A stretch of 64,000 nucleotides of DNA, taken from Ktedonobacteraceae bacterium (lineage in GTDB: Bacteria; Chloroflexota; Ktedonobacteria; Ktedonobacterales; Ktedonobacteraceae). The translations under genes and the position numbers were made by a program. Numbering within the stretch: the stretch's first letter is position 1; each line of letters opens with the position of its first letter. The stretch spans positions 124,001 through 188,000 of the forward strand of contig DASRBN010000042.1 in assembly GCA_035653615.1 (NCBI GenBank), read 5' to 3'. This document shows positions 7,079 to 16,871 of this stretch, piece after piece. The notes below the pieces were generated by a model. The model had not been told where the DNA came from. It searched no databases and worked only from the letters and a program-made list of their open reading frames with translations.

Positions 7079-8519
7079 TACCTAAGGCAAGCTGTATACG
7101 TACTTTGCCCGTAGCGAGATCAAGCGCATAGAGAGTACCCTCTTGATCGAGGCTGTAGACTGTGTTCCCTCCCACGACGGGAGGCAGAGCTATTTGCGGA
7201 AGGGCATGCCAATCAATCTTCAGCTTCGGTCCTGGCTCGACCTGGACGGAGCGCAGGCCATCGGAGCAAGGTACAATGATCTGCAAGCCGATTGTAGCAA
7301 CGCCACCCAGGGCCAGTCCATTGCAGATTTTCATCGTTGCCACCTGACCCCCTATCCCTCCCAGTGCGTTGGCATTCAGCAGGTAACCATCCCCGGATTT
7401 CCCTGCGGCGAAGACGTAGCCACCAGGCAGTAGTGCTGGCCCCATTGAGCCCAGGTCTTGATTGCCGGTATCCTGCATCCGCCAGTTGGCCGGGGCAAAA
7501 CTATCTTCGAGCTGTAGTGTGGGTGAGAGGCGCAAGACGGCATTGCTTAAATCCCAGTCCCAATCTTGAGTCATGTGGTCTTCATTGCCCGTCGTTACAA
7601 ATACCCTCCCATCCTGATCAATCACAGGACCAGAAGTCCCCCAGATACCGCCTGAATCGTGAGTTGGAACTTGATAGGAGAGTAATGGCCCCTCACCATC
7701 AGTCCGTGAAGCAACGAGCGTCCCATGGTACTGCCCACAGTCATCGGCAAGACCGCCAAAGGCGATGTAGATCATCCCATGCGAGATGGACAGTGCGGGA
7801 CGTTGTAAGTATATCCCTGGAGGCCTCATTTCCGGCACATCCACTCGGCGTCGGATGCGTACCTTGCCGGTGTTTACATCGATACCCACCAGTACATGCA
7901 TTGGCCCCGTGACCTCCGCAACCGCAAAGACCAGTCCGCTACCAGGGTCATAGACAGGAGTCCCAGTAATCCCAATCAGATTGATAGTTCCGCTACAGTT
8001 CAGCGTAGATAAAGGGACGGGACGCCCAACATTGGTTTGCCACTGTATTTCCCCCGTAAGAGCATCAAGAGAGTAGATGGTATCGCCCTCGCTGGCTACA
8101 ATAACGTGCCCACCAATGACCAGTGGCTCCGCATACACTGCATCACCCAGCGCTTTCGTCCAGCTCTGTATAAGTTGGTGAGGGTCAGGCTCATTTGCCA
8201 CATAACCAGTATGCATGCTGTTATTATGATAGCCTGTCCACTCAACATTCTTTGAAGTAGCATGTAAGGAAGATAAGGGACGTAGGGGTGGATCATTGCT
8301 TTGTGATTTGCTTCCATGAAGCAACAAAGTACTCAGTGCATTGTCGCTGCTAACAAATGCCAGGAAGAACACTACGGCGATCATCCAATAGATTGTCCAA
8401 TAGTTTCTCTTGTGCGAGAGCCTTTTCTGATGTGCGACCCACCACGGTAGACGAGTAATGACATAGGCGAAAAGGAGGCCAAGCAGTACAGCAATCACCA
8501 AAAGAACAAGACGAAGCAT
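6987..8519 (-). CDS. Membrane-anchored PQQ-type beta-propeller protein
   Basis: A 510-residue protein with two N-terminal membrane segments (about 1-20 and 45-62) and then a large extracytoplasmic PQQ-like propeller. Blade motifs such as IYSLDALTGEIQWQTN, LVGIDVNTGKVRIRR and LYALDLATGKVRIQ recur, and a conserved GTSGPVIDQDGRVFVTTGNE segment is present. No dehydrogenase active site is seen. It is similar in design to the propeller at 5203-6363 but more divergent. Its last 92 bases overlap the truncated nucleotidyltransferase frame. Confidence 0.8.
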   Translation of the reverse strand: MLRLVLLVIAVLLGLLFAYVITRLPWWVAHQKRLSHKRNYWTIYWMIAVVFFLAFVSSDNALSTLLLHGSKSQSNDPPLRPLSSLHATSKNVEWTGYHNNSMHTGYVANEPDPHQLIQSWTKALGDAVYAEPLVIGGHVIVASEGDTIYSLDALTGEIQWQTNVGRPVPLSTLNCSGTINLIGITGTPVYDPGSGLVFAVAEVTGPMHVLVGIDVNTGKVRIRRRVDVPEMRPPGIYLQRPALSISHGMIYIAFGGLADDCGQYHGTLVASRTDGEGPLLSYQVPTHDSGGIWGTSGPVIDQDGRVFVTTGNEDHMTQDWDWDLSNAVLRLSPTLQLEDSFAPANWRMQDTGNQDLGSMGPALLPGGYVFAAGKSGDGYLLNANALGGIGGQVATMKICNGLALGGVATIGLQIIVPCSDGLRSVQVEPGPKLKIDWHALPQIALPPVVGGNTVYSLDQEGTLYALDLATGKVRIQLALGITVPHFVTPTISDGRLFVGTTLGIVSVALA

Positions 8520-8788
8520 TTTTCAGTACTCCTTTATTTACACCCCTCAATTTAGGAGAAGGATAGTGCCGGTACAGTCTGAAGTGCATCCACTGTAGTA
8601 GAGGCCTCATTGCGTCTTCCACAACTGGCTGCATATTGTCCTCATTGGTGTTAAGAATAGGTGAGAAAGCGTCATGAAAACATTATGAACATCGTGACGA
8701 GAAATACTGCCAACCCCGACAAGAAGTCCTCGTCCGCATTCATAGAGCTTATACAGGATGCCGTTATGTCAACTGAGGATAGTGCTTA

Positions 8789-9604
8789 TCAGGGCAACTG
8801 GTCAGGCGCGGGGTCTACTTCCACCCTGGTGAAGGAAGCGGTCACTCCATCCGAGGTTGGGCTAGTGTGTACAAAAAGGGCGATCTGGCCGGTCGCGTAA
8901 TCGGTATCGGTAACGGTGCTCACGTTCGCCCCATTGATGAAGAGAACAAGAGTTGAACCTTTCAGCATGAGCGTCATTGTATTCTTCTGTCCTGGAGGAT
9001 GAATGGCCGGTGAGCTATTGGGGCCGTCGAGAAACACTGATTGCGATTGTTGCTTGCTATCTAAGTATTCTTTGGCGATATCAAAGGTATTATCGCTATT
9101 GAGGTCTACACGATAATCATGATCCAGGTTGCTATCACCACGCACATAAACACCAATACTATCGCCTGCACTAGCCTTGTCGATGGTAAAATCGGCGGAG
9201 AGCGTAAAATCATCAAAATCCTTCGTGGTCGGAAGACTTTCGATCAGTGTTGTTTTGGGATTTGTATCTGAAAGGATCAGCCTGTTGTCCACGATAATGC
9301 GCACATAACCGGTATTATTCGCATTACTCGTCACATTCCAGCCATGACTATTGTCGGCAAAAGTATCGAAGAAGAGGGCCTGTGGAGGTGGAGTAGGGGT
9401 TGGAATGGCCGGTGTCGGTGTCGCTGTCGGTGTCGCGTGATGACCTTTAGGAGCACTGGCACTTCCGCCACTTCTTATGAGAAAGAAGAAACTGCTGCCG
9501 ATGATTACCGAAAGTAATACTACGGCAGATATGAGGTATCTGGTGCGAGGGTTTTTCTGAGGGCGAGGATGCTGCTGCTGTGCTTTTCCCTCTGATACTC
9601 TCAT
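8789..9604 (-). CDS. Membrane-anchored LamG-like domain protein
   Basis: A 271-residue protein with a basic cytoplasmic start, one membrane helix (YLISAVVLLSVIIGSSFFFLI, about 23-43), a Thr/Pro-rich linker and an extracellular domain of about 190 residues. That domain has features of jelly-roll sugar-binding or DUF1080-like domains: LFFDTFADNSHGWNV at its start, then SIGVYVRGDSN, DYRVDLNSDNTF, and a final FINGANVSTVTDTDYATGQIALFV. The same architecture recurs at 28523-29770, so they are paralogues. Ligand and role are unknown. Confidence 0.75.
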   Translation of the reverse strand: MRVSEGKAQQQHPRPQKNPRTRYLISAVVLLSVIIGSSFFFLIRSGGSASAPKGHHATPTATPTPAIPTPTPPPQALFFDTFADNSHGWNVTSNANNTGYVRIIVDNRLILSDTNPKTTLIESLPTTKDFDDFTLSADFTIDKASAGDSIGVYVRGDSNLDHDYRVDLNSDNTFDIAKEYLDSKQQSQSVFLDGPNSSPAIHPPGQKNTMTLMLKGSTLVLFINGANVSTVTDTDYATGQIALFVHTSPTSDGVTASFTRVEVDPAPDQLP

Positions 9605-9772
9605 AACAATCTACTCCTGCCATTACCTCGATGGATGCCCGTTAAATCGTCCATTGCAAAAACGTAAAATATGGTATACCTTTTTAACGTATGACAAAAG
9701 GTCATTGTTACTTCAACGGTATTCCTGAACAAGGAAACAGCACGAAATGAAAGCGAGAAGAGAAACTGAGCT

Positions 9773-10849
9773 ATGCTTGCCGCTATGTTTTACGCTCCTA
9801 TGGATGTTCGCCTGCAAGAGATTTCTCTTCCTCAACCTGGTCCAGGAGAAATTCTGCTCAAAGTCGCGGCGGCTACCACGTGTGGCACAGATCTGAAAGC
9901 ATACCGCCGCGGGCATCCACTGCTTTTCCGTGAGACCCCGGCCAGGTTTGGACATGAGGTATCCGGAGTTGTTGAGACCATCGGAGCGGGAGTAACCCGG
10001 TGCAAAGAGGGCGATGCTGTAGTGGTAGCAAATTCTGCTCCCTGCCAGCGGTGTTACTACTGTCGACGGGGAAGTTACAGCCTGTGCGAAGACCTGCTCT
10101 TACTCAACGGGGCCTATGCCGAGTATCTGCTTGTGCCAGAACGCGTTGTACGCCAGAACCTCTACCTGCTTGCGCCTGGAACATCGTTCGTAGCCGCGGC
10201 CCTGACCGAACCGTTGGCCTGCGCGCTACATGGTATAGATGCCAGCCATATAGCGGAGGGGGATACTGCGGTAATACTCGGTTCTGGGCCCTTGGGACTT
10301 TTATTGGCGGCAAGCGCCAGGTTGCGTAATGCTCGTGTGATCGTGACAGGCCATGGAGAAGAGCGATTGGCTCTGGCACGTCATTTCGGGGCCGATATCG
10401 TTATCGATGTGAGCTCGATGTCCCCTCTTGAACAGAGAGAAGCAGTCCTGGAGCAAACAGATGCCCGGCGAGGAGCAGACATTGTGATAGAAGCAGTAGG
10501 CACACCTGAAACCTGGGAGCTGGCTGTAACCATGGCACGCCCGGGCGGTTTAATCAATTTCTTTGGCGGCTGTGCGTCAGGCACGCAGGTGAGACTCGAA
10601 ACACGCCCTCTTCATTACAGCGAATTAACGCTGAAAGGCGTTTTTCATCACACTCCTGCCTATTTCTCACAGGCGCTGGAGCTGATTCAGGGACGCCAGA
10701 TCAATGTCGAGGCTCTAGTTACCAGGCGCGTACCACTGGGATCTTTATTAGAGGTGCTGGAGCTTTTGCTGCACAAACAGGGAATCAAGTATGCACTGAT
10801 TCCCCCGGCATTTCAGCAGGAACTCCTATCACAAGCAACCCCTGCGTGA
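9773..10849 (+). CDS. Zinc-dependent medium-chain alcohol dehydrogenase
   Basis: A 358-residue MDR-family dehydrogenase. It has the catalytic zinc region (CGTDLKAYRRGH and the GHEVSGVVETIGAG signature), four structural-zinc cysteines in CQRCYYCRRGSYSLC, and a Rossmann NAD(P) site (ILGSGPLG). It oxidises an alcohol or polyol; the closest look is to threonine, sorbitol or galactitol dehydrogenases, so the substrate is open. Its 3' end overlaps the convergent TetR gene by 65 bp. Confidence 0.88.
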   Translation: MLAAMFYAPMDVRLQEISLPQPGPGEILLKVAAATTCGTDLKAYRRGHPLLFRETPARFGHEVSGVVETIGAGVTRCKEGDAVVVANSAPCQRCYYCRRGSYSLCEDLLLLNGAYAEYLLVPERVVRQNLYLLAPGTSFVAAALTEPLACALHGIDASHIAEGDTAVILGSGPLGLLLAASARLRNARVIVTGHGEERLALARHFGADIVIDVSSMSPLEQREAVLEQTDARRGADIVIEAVGTPETWELAVTMARPGGLINFFGGCASGTQVRLETRPLHYSELTLKGVFHHTPAYFSQALELIQGRQINVEALVTRRVPLGSLLEVLELLLHKQGIKYALIPPAFQQELLSQATPA

Positions 10850-11405
10850 TCATCTCACTATAGATATCGATCACCTGCTGCACGGTCAGGCGACCACCGG
10901 GCCGAAACCATGCCGCAACTTCCGTACACATAGCAATGATGGCGTAAGAGCAAATTTTTACGTCGCTTTCGCGAAAGACCCCCTGCTCCATTCCCTCGCG
11001 TAGCAGCGCCTGGAGCAGCGCCTCATATTGATCGCGTAGGGAAAGGATATAGCTGCGATTCTCCCCTTCAAGCGCGCGAATCTCGGTATCGATGATGAAG
11101 AACTCGTATTTATACGTTGTATGCAGGCGAATATGATTAGCAATAGCCTCGTATAAGCGCTGCCGAACGCCTGTTTTTTGGCGCATGATCTGTTCTAGAT
11201 TGGCATTCAGTTGGCGCATATGTGCCTCCATGATTTCGACCAGCAGCGCCTGTTTGTTCGCGTAATGGTAGTAAATACTGGCCGCCTGGATACCTGCGAT
11301 GCGCGCGATATCTCTTAAAGGGGCAGCGTGATAACCATATTCGGCAAAGAGCTGTACGGCAGCTGCCAGGACCTTTTCTCGCACTGATCGGTTATCAGAC
11401 TGCAT
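10785..11405 (-). CDS. TetR/AcrR-family transcriptional regulator
   Basis: A 206-residue repressor with an N-terminal helix-turn-helix of the TetR type (VREKVLAAAVQLFAEYGYHAAPLRDIARIAGIQAASIYYHYANKQALL, residues 8-55) and a helical ligand-binding domain resembling the lipid-responsive TetR_C group. It sits just upstream of the Kal-like gene's 3' end on the same strand and overlaps the convergent dehydrogenase. Target genes cannot be named. Start: ATG after GAGGAAAACAGGG. Confidence 0.9.
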   Translation of the reverse strand: MQSDNRSVREKVLAAAVQLFAEYGYHAAPLRDIARIAGIQAASIYYHYANKQALLVEIMEAHMRQLNANLEQIMRQKTGVRQRLYEAIANHIRLHTTYKYEFFIIDTEIRALEGENRSYILSLRDQYEALLQALLREGMEQGVFRESDVKICSYAIIAMCTEVAAWFRPGGRLTVQQVIDIYSEMITQGLLVIGVPAEMPGESVHT

Positions 11406-11525
11406 CCCTGTTTTCCTCTTCTCTGGTTAGCTATCCATTTAGCACGATTGCCCGTATAGAAATATTCTAACAGAAAACCGAGCCTTGCACGCAATCTTGC
11501 ACAATACTCTCCATCGGTATAGTAC

Positions 11526-11936
11526 TTACGCCGTGCGAGTCTTGCGTTGTTGCTCTGCCTTCACAACTGTTGTGCCAATTGCCCGGCCAACAACTATGGG
11601 AGGTTCTAACACGTCGGCAGCCGAATCGCTGATATCTCGCCGGGCCGCAATGACTTTACGAGCCTCAAACTCCATACGCCGGGAGGTACGGCCAATTCTG
11701 GTGATGCGCCCGGTCGCCTCCACAAAATCACCGGCATAGAGGGGCGCTAAAAATTCTACGTTTTCGTAGCCGACCAGCAGCCCTTCGTCTCCGTCGCACT
11801 GTATCGCCAGCTCCGTTGCCACGTCCCCGAAAAGCGCAAGCATATGCGCCCCGTTTACAAGATAGCCTCCATAATGCGCATCGCTGGCGCTCAAGCGTAC
11901 TCGAATTGTGGCAATGAACTCAGGAGTATCAGCCAT
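11526..11936 (-). CDS. kal: Hotdog-fold protein, 3-aminobutyryl-CoA ammonia-lyase-like
   Basis: A 136-residue hotdog protein with segments that closely recall Kal of lysine-fermenting bacteria: [53 protein letters not shown] and [20 protein letters not shown]. Kal removes ammonia from 3-aminobutyryl-CoA to give crotonyl-CoA. No other lysine-fermentation gene is adjacent, so it may act on another beta-aminoacyl-CoA or as a thioesterase. Start MADTPEF is chosen over an ATG nine codons upstream because AAAGGG lies 9 bases before it. The assignment rests on remembered family sequences. Confidence 0.7.
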   Translation of the reverse strand: MADTPEFIATIRVRLSASDAHYGGYLVNGAHMLALFGDVATELAIQCDGDEGLLVGYENVEFLAPLYAGDFVEATGRITRIGRTSRRMEFEARKVIAARRDISDSAADVLEPPIVVGRAIGTTVVKAEQQRKTRTA

Positions 11937-12432
11937 GGTATATCGCCCTTTCTTCATTCTCAATATAGATATTATGTGACCTAAAGATTTCTTGCATCAT
12001 GGCGCTCCCACCAGGGAACTACATGATCTTTAATGATGTGGCAAGATGGGGCTGTTGGATTTCCTGTCATTGTAGGCTGGGCGATTTGACTTGTCAACAA
12101 TGAGATGCCGGTTCGGTGACAGATTGCTTTTGTGCAGTCTTCTCTGCCATAGGTTCCCTCCTATTCTTTCATACATCGTTGCTCCTGAAAGACACTTCTC
12201 AGCAGTGATATGTTTCACTCACGTAATAGCACGGACGCTTGAAAAAAAGGTGACAAACCGCAATTGTTCATGTTATAATTGGAAAAATTCCTCTCATCTT
12301 GCGCTCCTGGCAATATACCAGTTTGTAGAAAGGAGGTGAGGTAGCACCACACTGCATGGGGTTGCATCCCAGGTTTATTGATTATCCTTTTTCCAACCTT
12401 CATTCACCCGCTATTATCAAGGAGGATACTTC
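11937..12432 (+). promoter_or_regulatory. Intergenic region with candidate uraA promoter
   Basis: A GTGACA box (12,250-12,255) and TATAAT (12,274-12,279) with 18-bp spacing lie about 150 bp upstream of the permease start. A purine-rich AAGGAGG precedes its GTG codon. I looked for the conserved guanine/xanthine riboswitch loops and saw none. An earlier AAAGGAGGTGAGG at about 12,330 has no convincing reading frame after it. Confidence 0.5.
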
Positions 12433-13830
12433 GTGGCAACACAAACAAGTGAGAGACAGGGATACCTGACCGGGTGGACGCTGAAACAAGAGGGGATCAT
12501 TGCACCCGACGAGCGGCTTCCCTGGGGGCAAACCATTTTTCTTGGCTTGCAGCATGTGCTGGCCATGTTCGGTTCAACGGTGCTTGCACCCATCATCATG
12601 GGCTTCAATCCAAATACTGCCATTTTCTTCTCCGGCATCGGCACGCTGATCTTTTTCCTGATCGTGGGTGGCCGTGTCCCAAGTTACCTTGGTTCGAGCT
12701 TCTCATTCATCGCTGTGATCCTGGCGGCAACCGCTTACTCTGGAACAGGACTTAATCCTCGCATCGACGTTGCGCTGGGCGGTATCATCGCGTGCGGTGT
12801 CGTCTATGCCATCATCGCCGTCATTGTGATGCTTGCCGGCTATAAATGGATCGAGTACTTGATGCCGCCGGTCATCACCGGAGCGGTCGTCATGGTGATC
12901 GGACTGAACCTGGCACCTGTGGCAATCAATGACGCCAGCAGTAGTGGATATGATACTGTGATGGCAATTGTAACCGTTCTGGCAGTCGCTGCTGTGGCGG
13001 TCTATGCACCCGGCCCCTTGCGCCGGCTTCCCATTCTGTTGGGAGGAATCATCGGCTACGTCATCTACGTCATTTTCAGCAACGGCTTCGGCTTCGGAAC
13101 CCCCATTAACTTCACCGGAGTGAGCAAGGCCGCCTGGATTGGCCTGCCCCAATTTACAACGCCAACGTTCTCCGGTAATGCTATCAGCCTGATTGCCCCT
13201 GTCGCCATCATCCTGGTAGCAGAAAATACCGGTCACGTGAAAGCCGTCGCTGCAATGACCGGTCGTAACCTGGATAAATACCTGGGGAGAGCCTTCCTGG
13301 GAGATGCTATCGCAACCATAGTTGCTGGCTTCGGCGGGGGTACCGGTGTGACCACCTACGCCGAAAACATCGGCGTCATGGCTGTTACCCGCATTTACTC
13401 GACGCTCATCTTCATCATTGCTGCCGCTGTTGCCATCTTGCTGGGTTTCTGTCCGAAGTTTGGCGCATTGATAGCGACTATCCCGGGCGGCATTATCGGC
13501 GGACTTGCCGTCGTACTCTTCGGCCTGATCGCCGTGACAGGTGGCCGTATCTGGGTTGAAAATGGGGTCGATTTCTCGAAGAGCCGCAACCTGATCACTG
13601 CTGCTGTTGCTGTAACAATTGGCGCAGGCATGATCAGCGTGCGCGACGTCAGTTTTGGCCTGACCATCGGGAACTTCACCATTGGTGGTATTGGCGTCGC
13701 AACCTTTGGCTCAATCATCCTGTACCAGATTTTGCGTGAGCGCAATCCCCAGCCCGAAGAGGCCGTCAGCGCTGATTCGGCTGTTGGACTGGACCCCGGC
13801 GCCGAAACCCCGGCGGGGGCAGGCGAATAA
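12433..13830 (+). CDS. uraA: Uracil/xanthine permease (NCS2 family)
   Basis: A 465-residue inner-membrane nucleobase transporter with 12-14 hydrophobic segments. The NCS2 signature is complete: QHVLAMFGSTVLAPIIMGF in the first helix, then ENTGHVKAVAAMTGRN with the substrate-contacting glutamate, and GFGGGTGVTTYAENIGVMA. These fit proton-coupled uracil permeases (UraA/PyrP) better than xanthine carriers, which lack the TYAENIG version. It starts at GTG after AAGGAGG. No pyrimidine gene adjoins it. Confidence 0.9.
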   Translation: MATQTSERQGYLTGWTLKQEGIIAPDERLPWGQTIFLGLQHVLAMFGSTVLAPIIMGFNPNTAIFFSGIGTLIFFLIVGGRVPSYLGSSFSFIAVILAATAYSGTGLNPRIDVALGGIIACGVVYAIIAVIVMLAGYKWIEYLMPPVITGAVVMVIGLNLAPVAINDASSSGYDTVMAIVTVLAVAAVAVYAPGPLRRLPILLGGIIGYVIYVIFSNGFGFGTPINFTGVSKAAWIGLPQFTTPTFSGNAISLIAPVAIILVAENTGHVKAVAAMTGRNLDKYLGRAFLGDAIATIVAGFGGGTGVTTYAENIGVMAVTRIYSTLIFIIAAAVAILLGFCPKFGALIATIPGGIIGGLAVVLFGLIAVTGGRIWVENGVDFSKSRNLITAAVAVTIGAGMISVRDVSFGLTIGNFTIGGIGVATFGSIILYQILRERNPQPEEAVSADSAVGLDPGAETPAGAGE

Positions 13831-13849
13831 GCCTTTCTTCATGTCTCAG

Positions 13850-13894
13850 CACTTTCATCCTGTACCCTCAAGCAGGGCAGACGGGATGAAAGTG
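13850..13894. terminator. Hairpin between convergent uraA and uvrA2
   Basis: CACTTTCATCC (13,850-13,860) pairs with GGATGAAAGTG (13,884-13,894). The smaller CCCT/AGGG pair inside extends the structure. It lies between two gene ends and probably terminates both. Confidence 0.6.
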
Positions 13895-13910
13895 TCGTTC
13901 CTTCTAAAAA

Positions 13911-16457
13911 CTACAATATTTCCCTCAAGCCCTGTCCGGTGTAGGAACCAGGTGTCCGGGCAAGTTGCTCAGGTGTTCCCTGGGCAACCAGTTTGCCTCC
14001 TGCTGCGCCACCTTCCGGTCCAAGATCGATGACCCAATCGGTTGCTTTCACCAGTTCCAGATTATGCTCTATGACCAGCACAGTGTTGCCTGCATCCACG
14101 AGGCGCTGGAGTACTCCCAACAAACGAGCGGTATCAGCCAGGTGTAGTCCGGTGGTAGGTTCGTCGAGTAAGTACAGCGTACGGCCGGTAGTGCGCCGGC
14201 CCAGTTCCTTCGCCAGCTTAACGCGCTGCGCCTCGCCTCCTGAGAGCGTAGTAGCGGGCTGACCAAGTTGGAAATAGCCCAGGCCGACGTCCGATAGCAC
14301 CTGGAGCCGGGATCGGGTGGCGGGAACATCCTCGAATACTGCCAGAGCTTCTTCGACGGTCAAGTCAAGCACCTGCGAAATATCATGGTCGCGGTATTGC
14401 ACAGAGAGTGTCTCGCGAGTAAAGCGGCGTCCGTGACAGGCAGGGCAGCGCACTTCCATATCTGGCAGGAGTTGCATTTTGACGGTGAGGACCCCGGCGC
14501 CCTCACAACGTTCGCAACGCCCACCCGAGACATTGAATGAGAAGTGCCGGGCGGATAACCCACGCCGACGAGCCTCAGGAGTAGCTGCGAATACCTCGCG
14601 AATCGGAGTAAACGTATCAGAATATGTTGCCACATTCGAGCGTGGAATGCGGCCAATATGCTCCTGATCAATAGTGATGATCTTATCGAGATATTCATAA
14701 CCCTCAATGCCATCGTGTTCGCCAGGAGCCTCGCCGGAACTATAGAGGCGCTGGCGGATGGCATGATCCAGGATGCCGAATACCAGCGAAGATTTTCCTG
14801 ACCCGGATACGCCCGTCACAGCGACCAGCAGGCCAAGAGGTAAGCGTACAGTGATATCCTGGAGATTGTGATGGCGAGCACCACGAATGACAATAGCTTT
14901 GTCGTTTGGCGTGCGACGATGTTGTGGAACAGGAATAGATAGTCGTCCGGTCAGGTAATCTCCGGTGAGTGATCCCGGCTGCTCTGCGACTTCAGAAGGT
15001 GTACCGGCGGCTACTACCTGTCCGCCATACCTGCCAGCGCCTGGACCGAAGTCGATCACATAATCCGCAGCTGCGATCATTTCCAGATCATGTTCGATGA
15101 CGAGGACTGTATTGCCCAGATCGCGCAAGCGACGCAAGACATCGATCAGGCGACGAGTATCGCGATGGTGAAGTCCGATAGTTGGCTCGTCGAAAACGTA
15201 AAGAACACCACTCAATGCTGAGCCGAGCAGAGAAGCCAGGCGCAGACGCTGGGACTCACCAGCCGAGAGGGTCGGCGAAGAGCGTTCCAGGGCGAGATAA
15301 CCCGCTCCAACTTCAATCAGCCGCCTGATGCCCTCCTTCAAATTTGCCAGGATGGGTCCGGCAATCCCCATCTCATCGGAGTTAAGAGCGTCTGGGAGAT
15401 CATCCAGCCAGGTGCCGAGATCACTGAGCGGCAGACGTAAGAGAGCGATGATGCTCTGTCCGCTGACGGTCACAGCCCGGCTTTCAGAACGCAGGCGTGT
15501 GCCAAGGCAGTCGGGACAGGTTTGGGTGACCAGAAACTCTTCCAGCTTGTCGTGATAATCCGCCTCGTTAACATGTTCATGAATGTGTTCAGCGTACCGG
15601 CGAAGCAGATTAGTAGCTACTCCTTCGAAGCGACCCCGGCGAACTGTAGTTGGTGGCTCGATATCTGGAAAGTGATGACGAAAGCGGGGGCTTTCCACGC
15701 CAAAGAACAGCAAATCGCGCTGCGGCTGCGTGTAGTCTTTGACCGGCAGCGAGAGATCGAACTCAAAGCCATAATGGGCTGCCGCGGCCTGCAAAGTGGG
15801 GGTATAGTAGTTGATGTGAGCAAGTTCCCAGCCAGCAACGGCGCCATCCAGGACACTTTTTTGCTCATCGACCAGTCGCTTGAGATCGACCTGCTGTACG
15901 ATGCCCAGGCCGGTGCAGGTTGGGCATGCTCCGGCAGGTTTATTAAAGGAAAAATAAGCCATATTGATCTCTGGAACAGGCGCACCACAATGGGGACAGG
16001 GAAAGGTTTCTTCTGGCATGGAGGCATCGTCATCTGTGCCAGATTCGCTTTCCCATTCTGCGCCGGAGAAATCGAAGAGCGGGGGAACGTCTTTTCCACA
16101 GTTAGGGCACGGGCGGTGTCCCAGCCGCGCAAACAACACTCGCAGATAGGTGTAGACTCCGGTGACAGTACCCACTGTGGAACGCGGGCTGCGGTTGGTA
16201 ATATGTTGATCGATGCTGACAGAGGGAGAAAGCCCGGTAATAGCGTCGACCGGGGGTTTCGCCAGCCCAAAGGCAACTATTCCCAGTGCTTCCAGGTATT
16301 GACGCTGGCCTTCTTTATGCAGGATGTCGAAGCCGAGCGTGGACTTGCCCGAACCGGACAGGCCAGTCAGAACGACGAACTGGTTCCTGGGAATCGAAAG
16401 TGTGATATTTTTCAGGTTATGCAGCCGGGCGCCGCGAATGGTAATGTAATCAGTCAT
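13911..16457 (-). CDS. uvrA2: UvrA2-type excinuclease ABC ATPase
   Basis: An 848-residue UvrA paralogue with two ABC ATPase modules. Walker A motifs are GLSGSGKST (N-terminal) and GVSGSGKSS; signatures are LSAGESQRLRLASLL and LSGGEAQRVKLAKEL, each followed by a DEPT Walker B. Zinc-module Cys pairs (CPNC, CPHC, CPTC, CPDC, CERC, CPAC) are present. It is about 90 residues shorter than housekeeping UvrA, the usual size of class II UvrA/DrrC-like proteins linked to drug or DNA-damage tolerance. No uvrB or uvrC adjoins it. Start: ATG after AGGAGGTCAG. Confidence 0.88.
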   Translation of the reverse strand: MTDYITIRGARLHNLKNITLSIPRNQFVVLTGLSGSGKSTLGFDILHKEGQRQYLEALGIVAFGLAKPPVDAITGLSPSVSIDQHITNRSPRSTVGTVTGVYTYLRVLFARLGHRPCPNCGKDVPPLFDFSGAEWESESGTDDDASMPEETFPCPHCGAPVPEINMAYFSFNKPAGACPTCTGLGIVQQVDLKRLVDEQKSVLDGAVAGWELAHINYYTPTLQAAAAHYGFEFDLSLPVKDYTQPQRDLLFFGVESPRFRHHFPDIEPPTTVRRGRFEGVATNLLRRYAEHIHEHVNEADYHDKLEEFLVTQTCPDCLGTRLRSESRAVTVSGQSIIALLRLPLSDLGTWLDDLPDALNSDEMGIAGPILANLKEGIRRLIEVGAGYLALERSSPTLSAGESQRLRLASLLGSALSGVLYVFDEPTIGLHHRDTRRLIDVLRRLRDLGNTVLVIEHDLEMIAAADYVIDFGPGAGRYGGQVVAAGTPSEVAEQPGSLTGDYLTGRLSIPVPQHRRTPNDKAIVIRGARHHNLQDITVRLPLGLLVAVTGVSGSGKSSLVFGILDHAIRQRLYSSGEAPGEHDGIEGYEYLDKIITIDQEHIGRIPRSNVATYSDTFTPIREVFAATPEARRRGLSARHFSFNVSGGRCERCEGAGVLTVKMQLLPDMEVRCPACHGRRFTRETLSVQYRDHDISQVLDLTVEEALAVFEDVPATRSRLQVLSDVGLGYFQLGQPATTLSGGEAQRVKLAKELGRRTTGRTLYLLDEPTTGLHLADTARLLGVLQRLVDAGNTVLVIEHNLELVKATDWVIDLGPEGGAAGGKLVAQGTPEQLARTPGSYTGQGLREIL

Positions 16458-16871
16458 CTGACCTCCTGGGTAGAGATTGGAGACAAGGTAGGTCTTATTT
16501 CCATATTTATTCTATTCTCGCGCTTGCTGATACTGTCTTTCCGAGGCCCTCTTGAGGCGCTGCGCTTCGTTGGTGCTTTCCTCAATCTCACTCGTCTTCG
16601 TGTTGTTTGTGTTCATATGCTATCACAATGGCTTCTGAAATGGTATGCTCTGGTTCAGTTCAGTTTGTGTCTGTTTGTTTAGGATTGTTTTTGGTGTGTA
16701 ACTCATGGCTATAAGAAAGCACTTTTGAAAACCACTAATTGTCACATGTTTTCATTCATACTCTTCCATTCGGTCTGGTAACCTGCAATTGAAAACCACT
16801 AACGGCTTAATAGCGTGGTACAATCAAATTACACTTGCAACCCTTTTCATGCCATTAGATGGAGTCTTATC
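16458..16871. other. Intergenic region with a 14-bp direct repeat
   Basis: Between uvrA2 and the dehydratase gene, TTGAAAACCACTAA occurs at 16,725-16,738 and again at 16,789-16,802. The region must hold two divergent promoters. The paired boxes could be regulator sites for the dehydratase gene. No small gene is supported. Confidence 0.45.

Noticed and set aside
11937-12432. Purine-type riboswitch upstream of the nucleobase permease
   Set aside because: The conserved loop and junction sequences of guanine/xanthine riboswitches are not present.
15522-16682. 386-codon rightward frame
   Set aside because: It lies antisense to uvrA2, whose motifs are complete; the rightward product has no family features. 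It is a shadow of a GC-rich gene.
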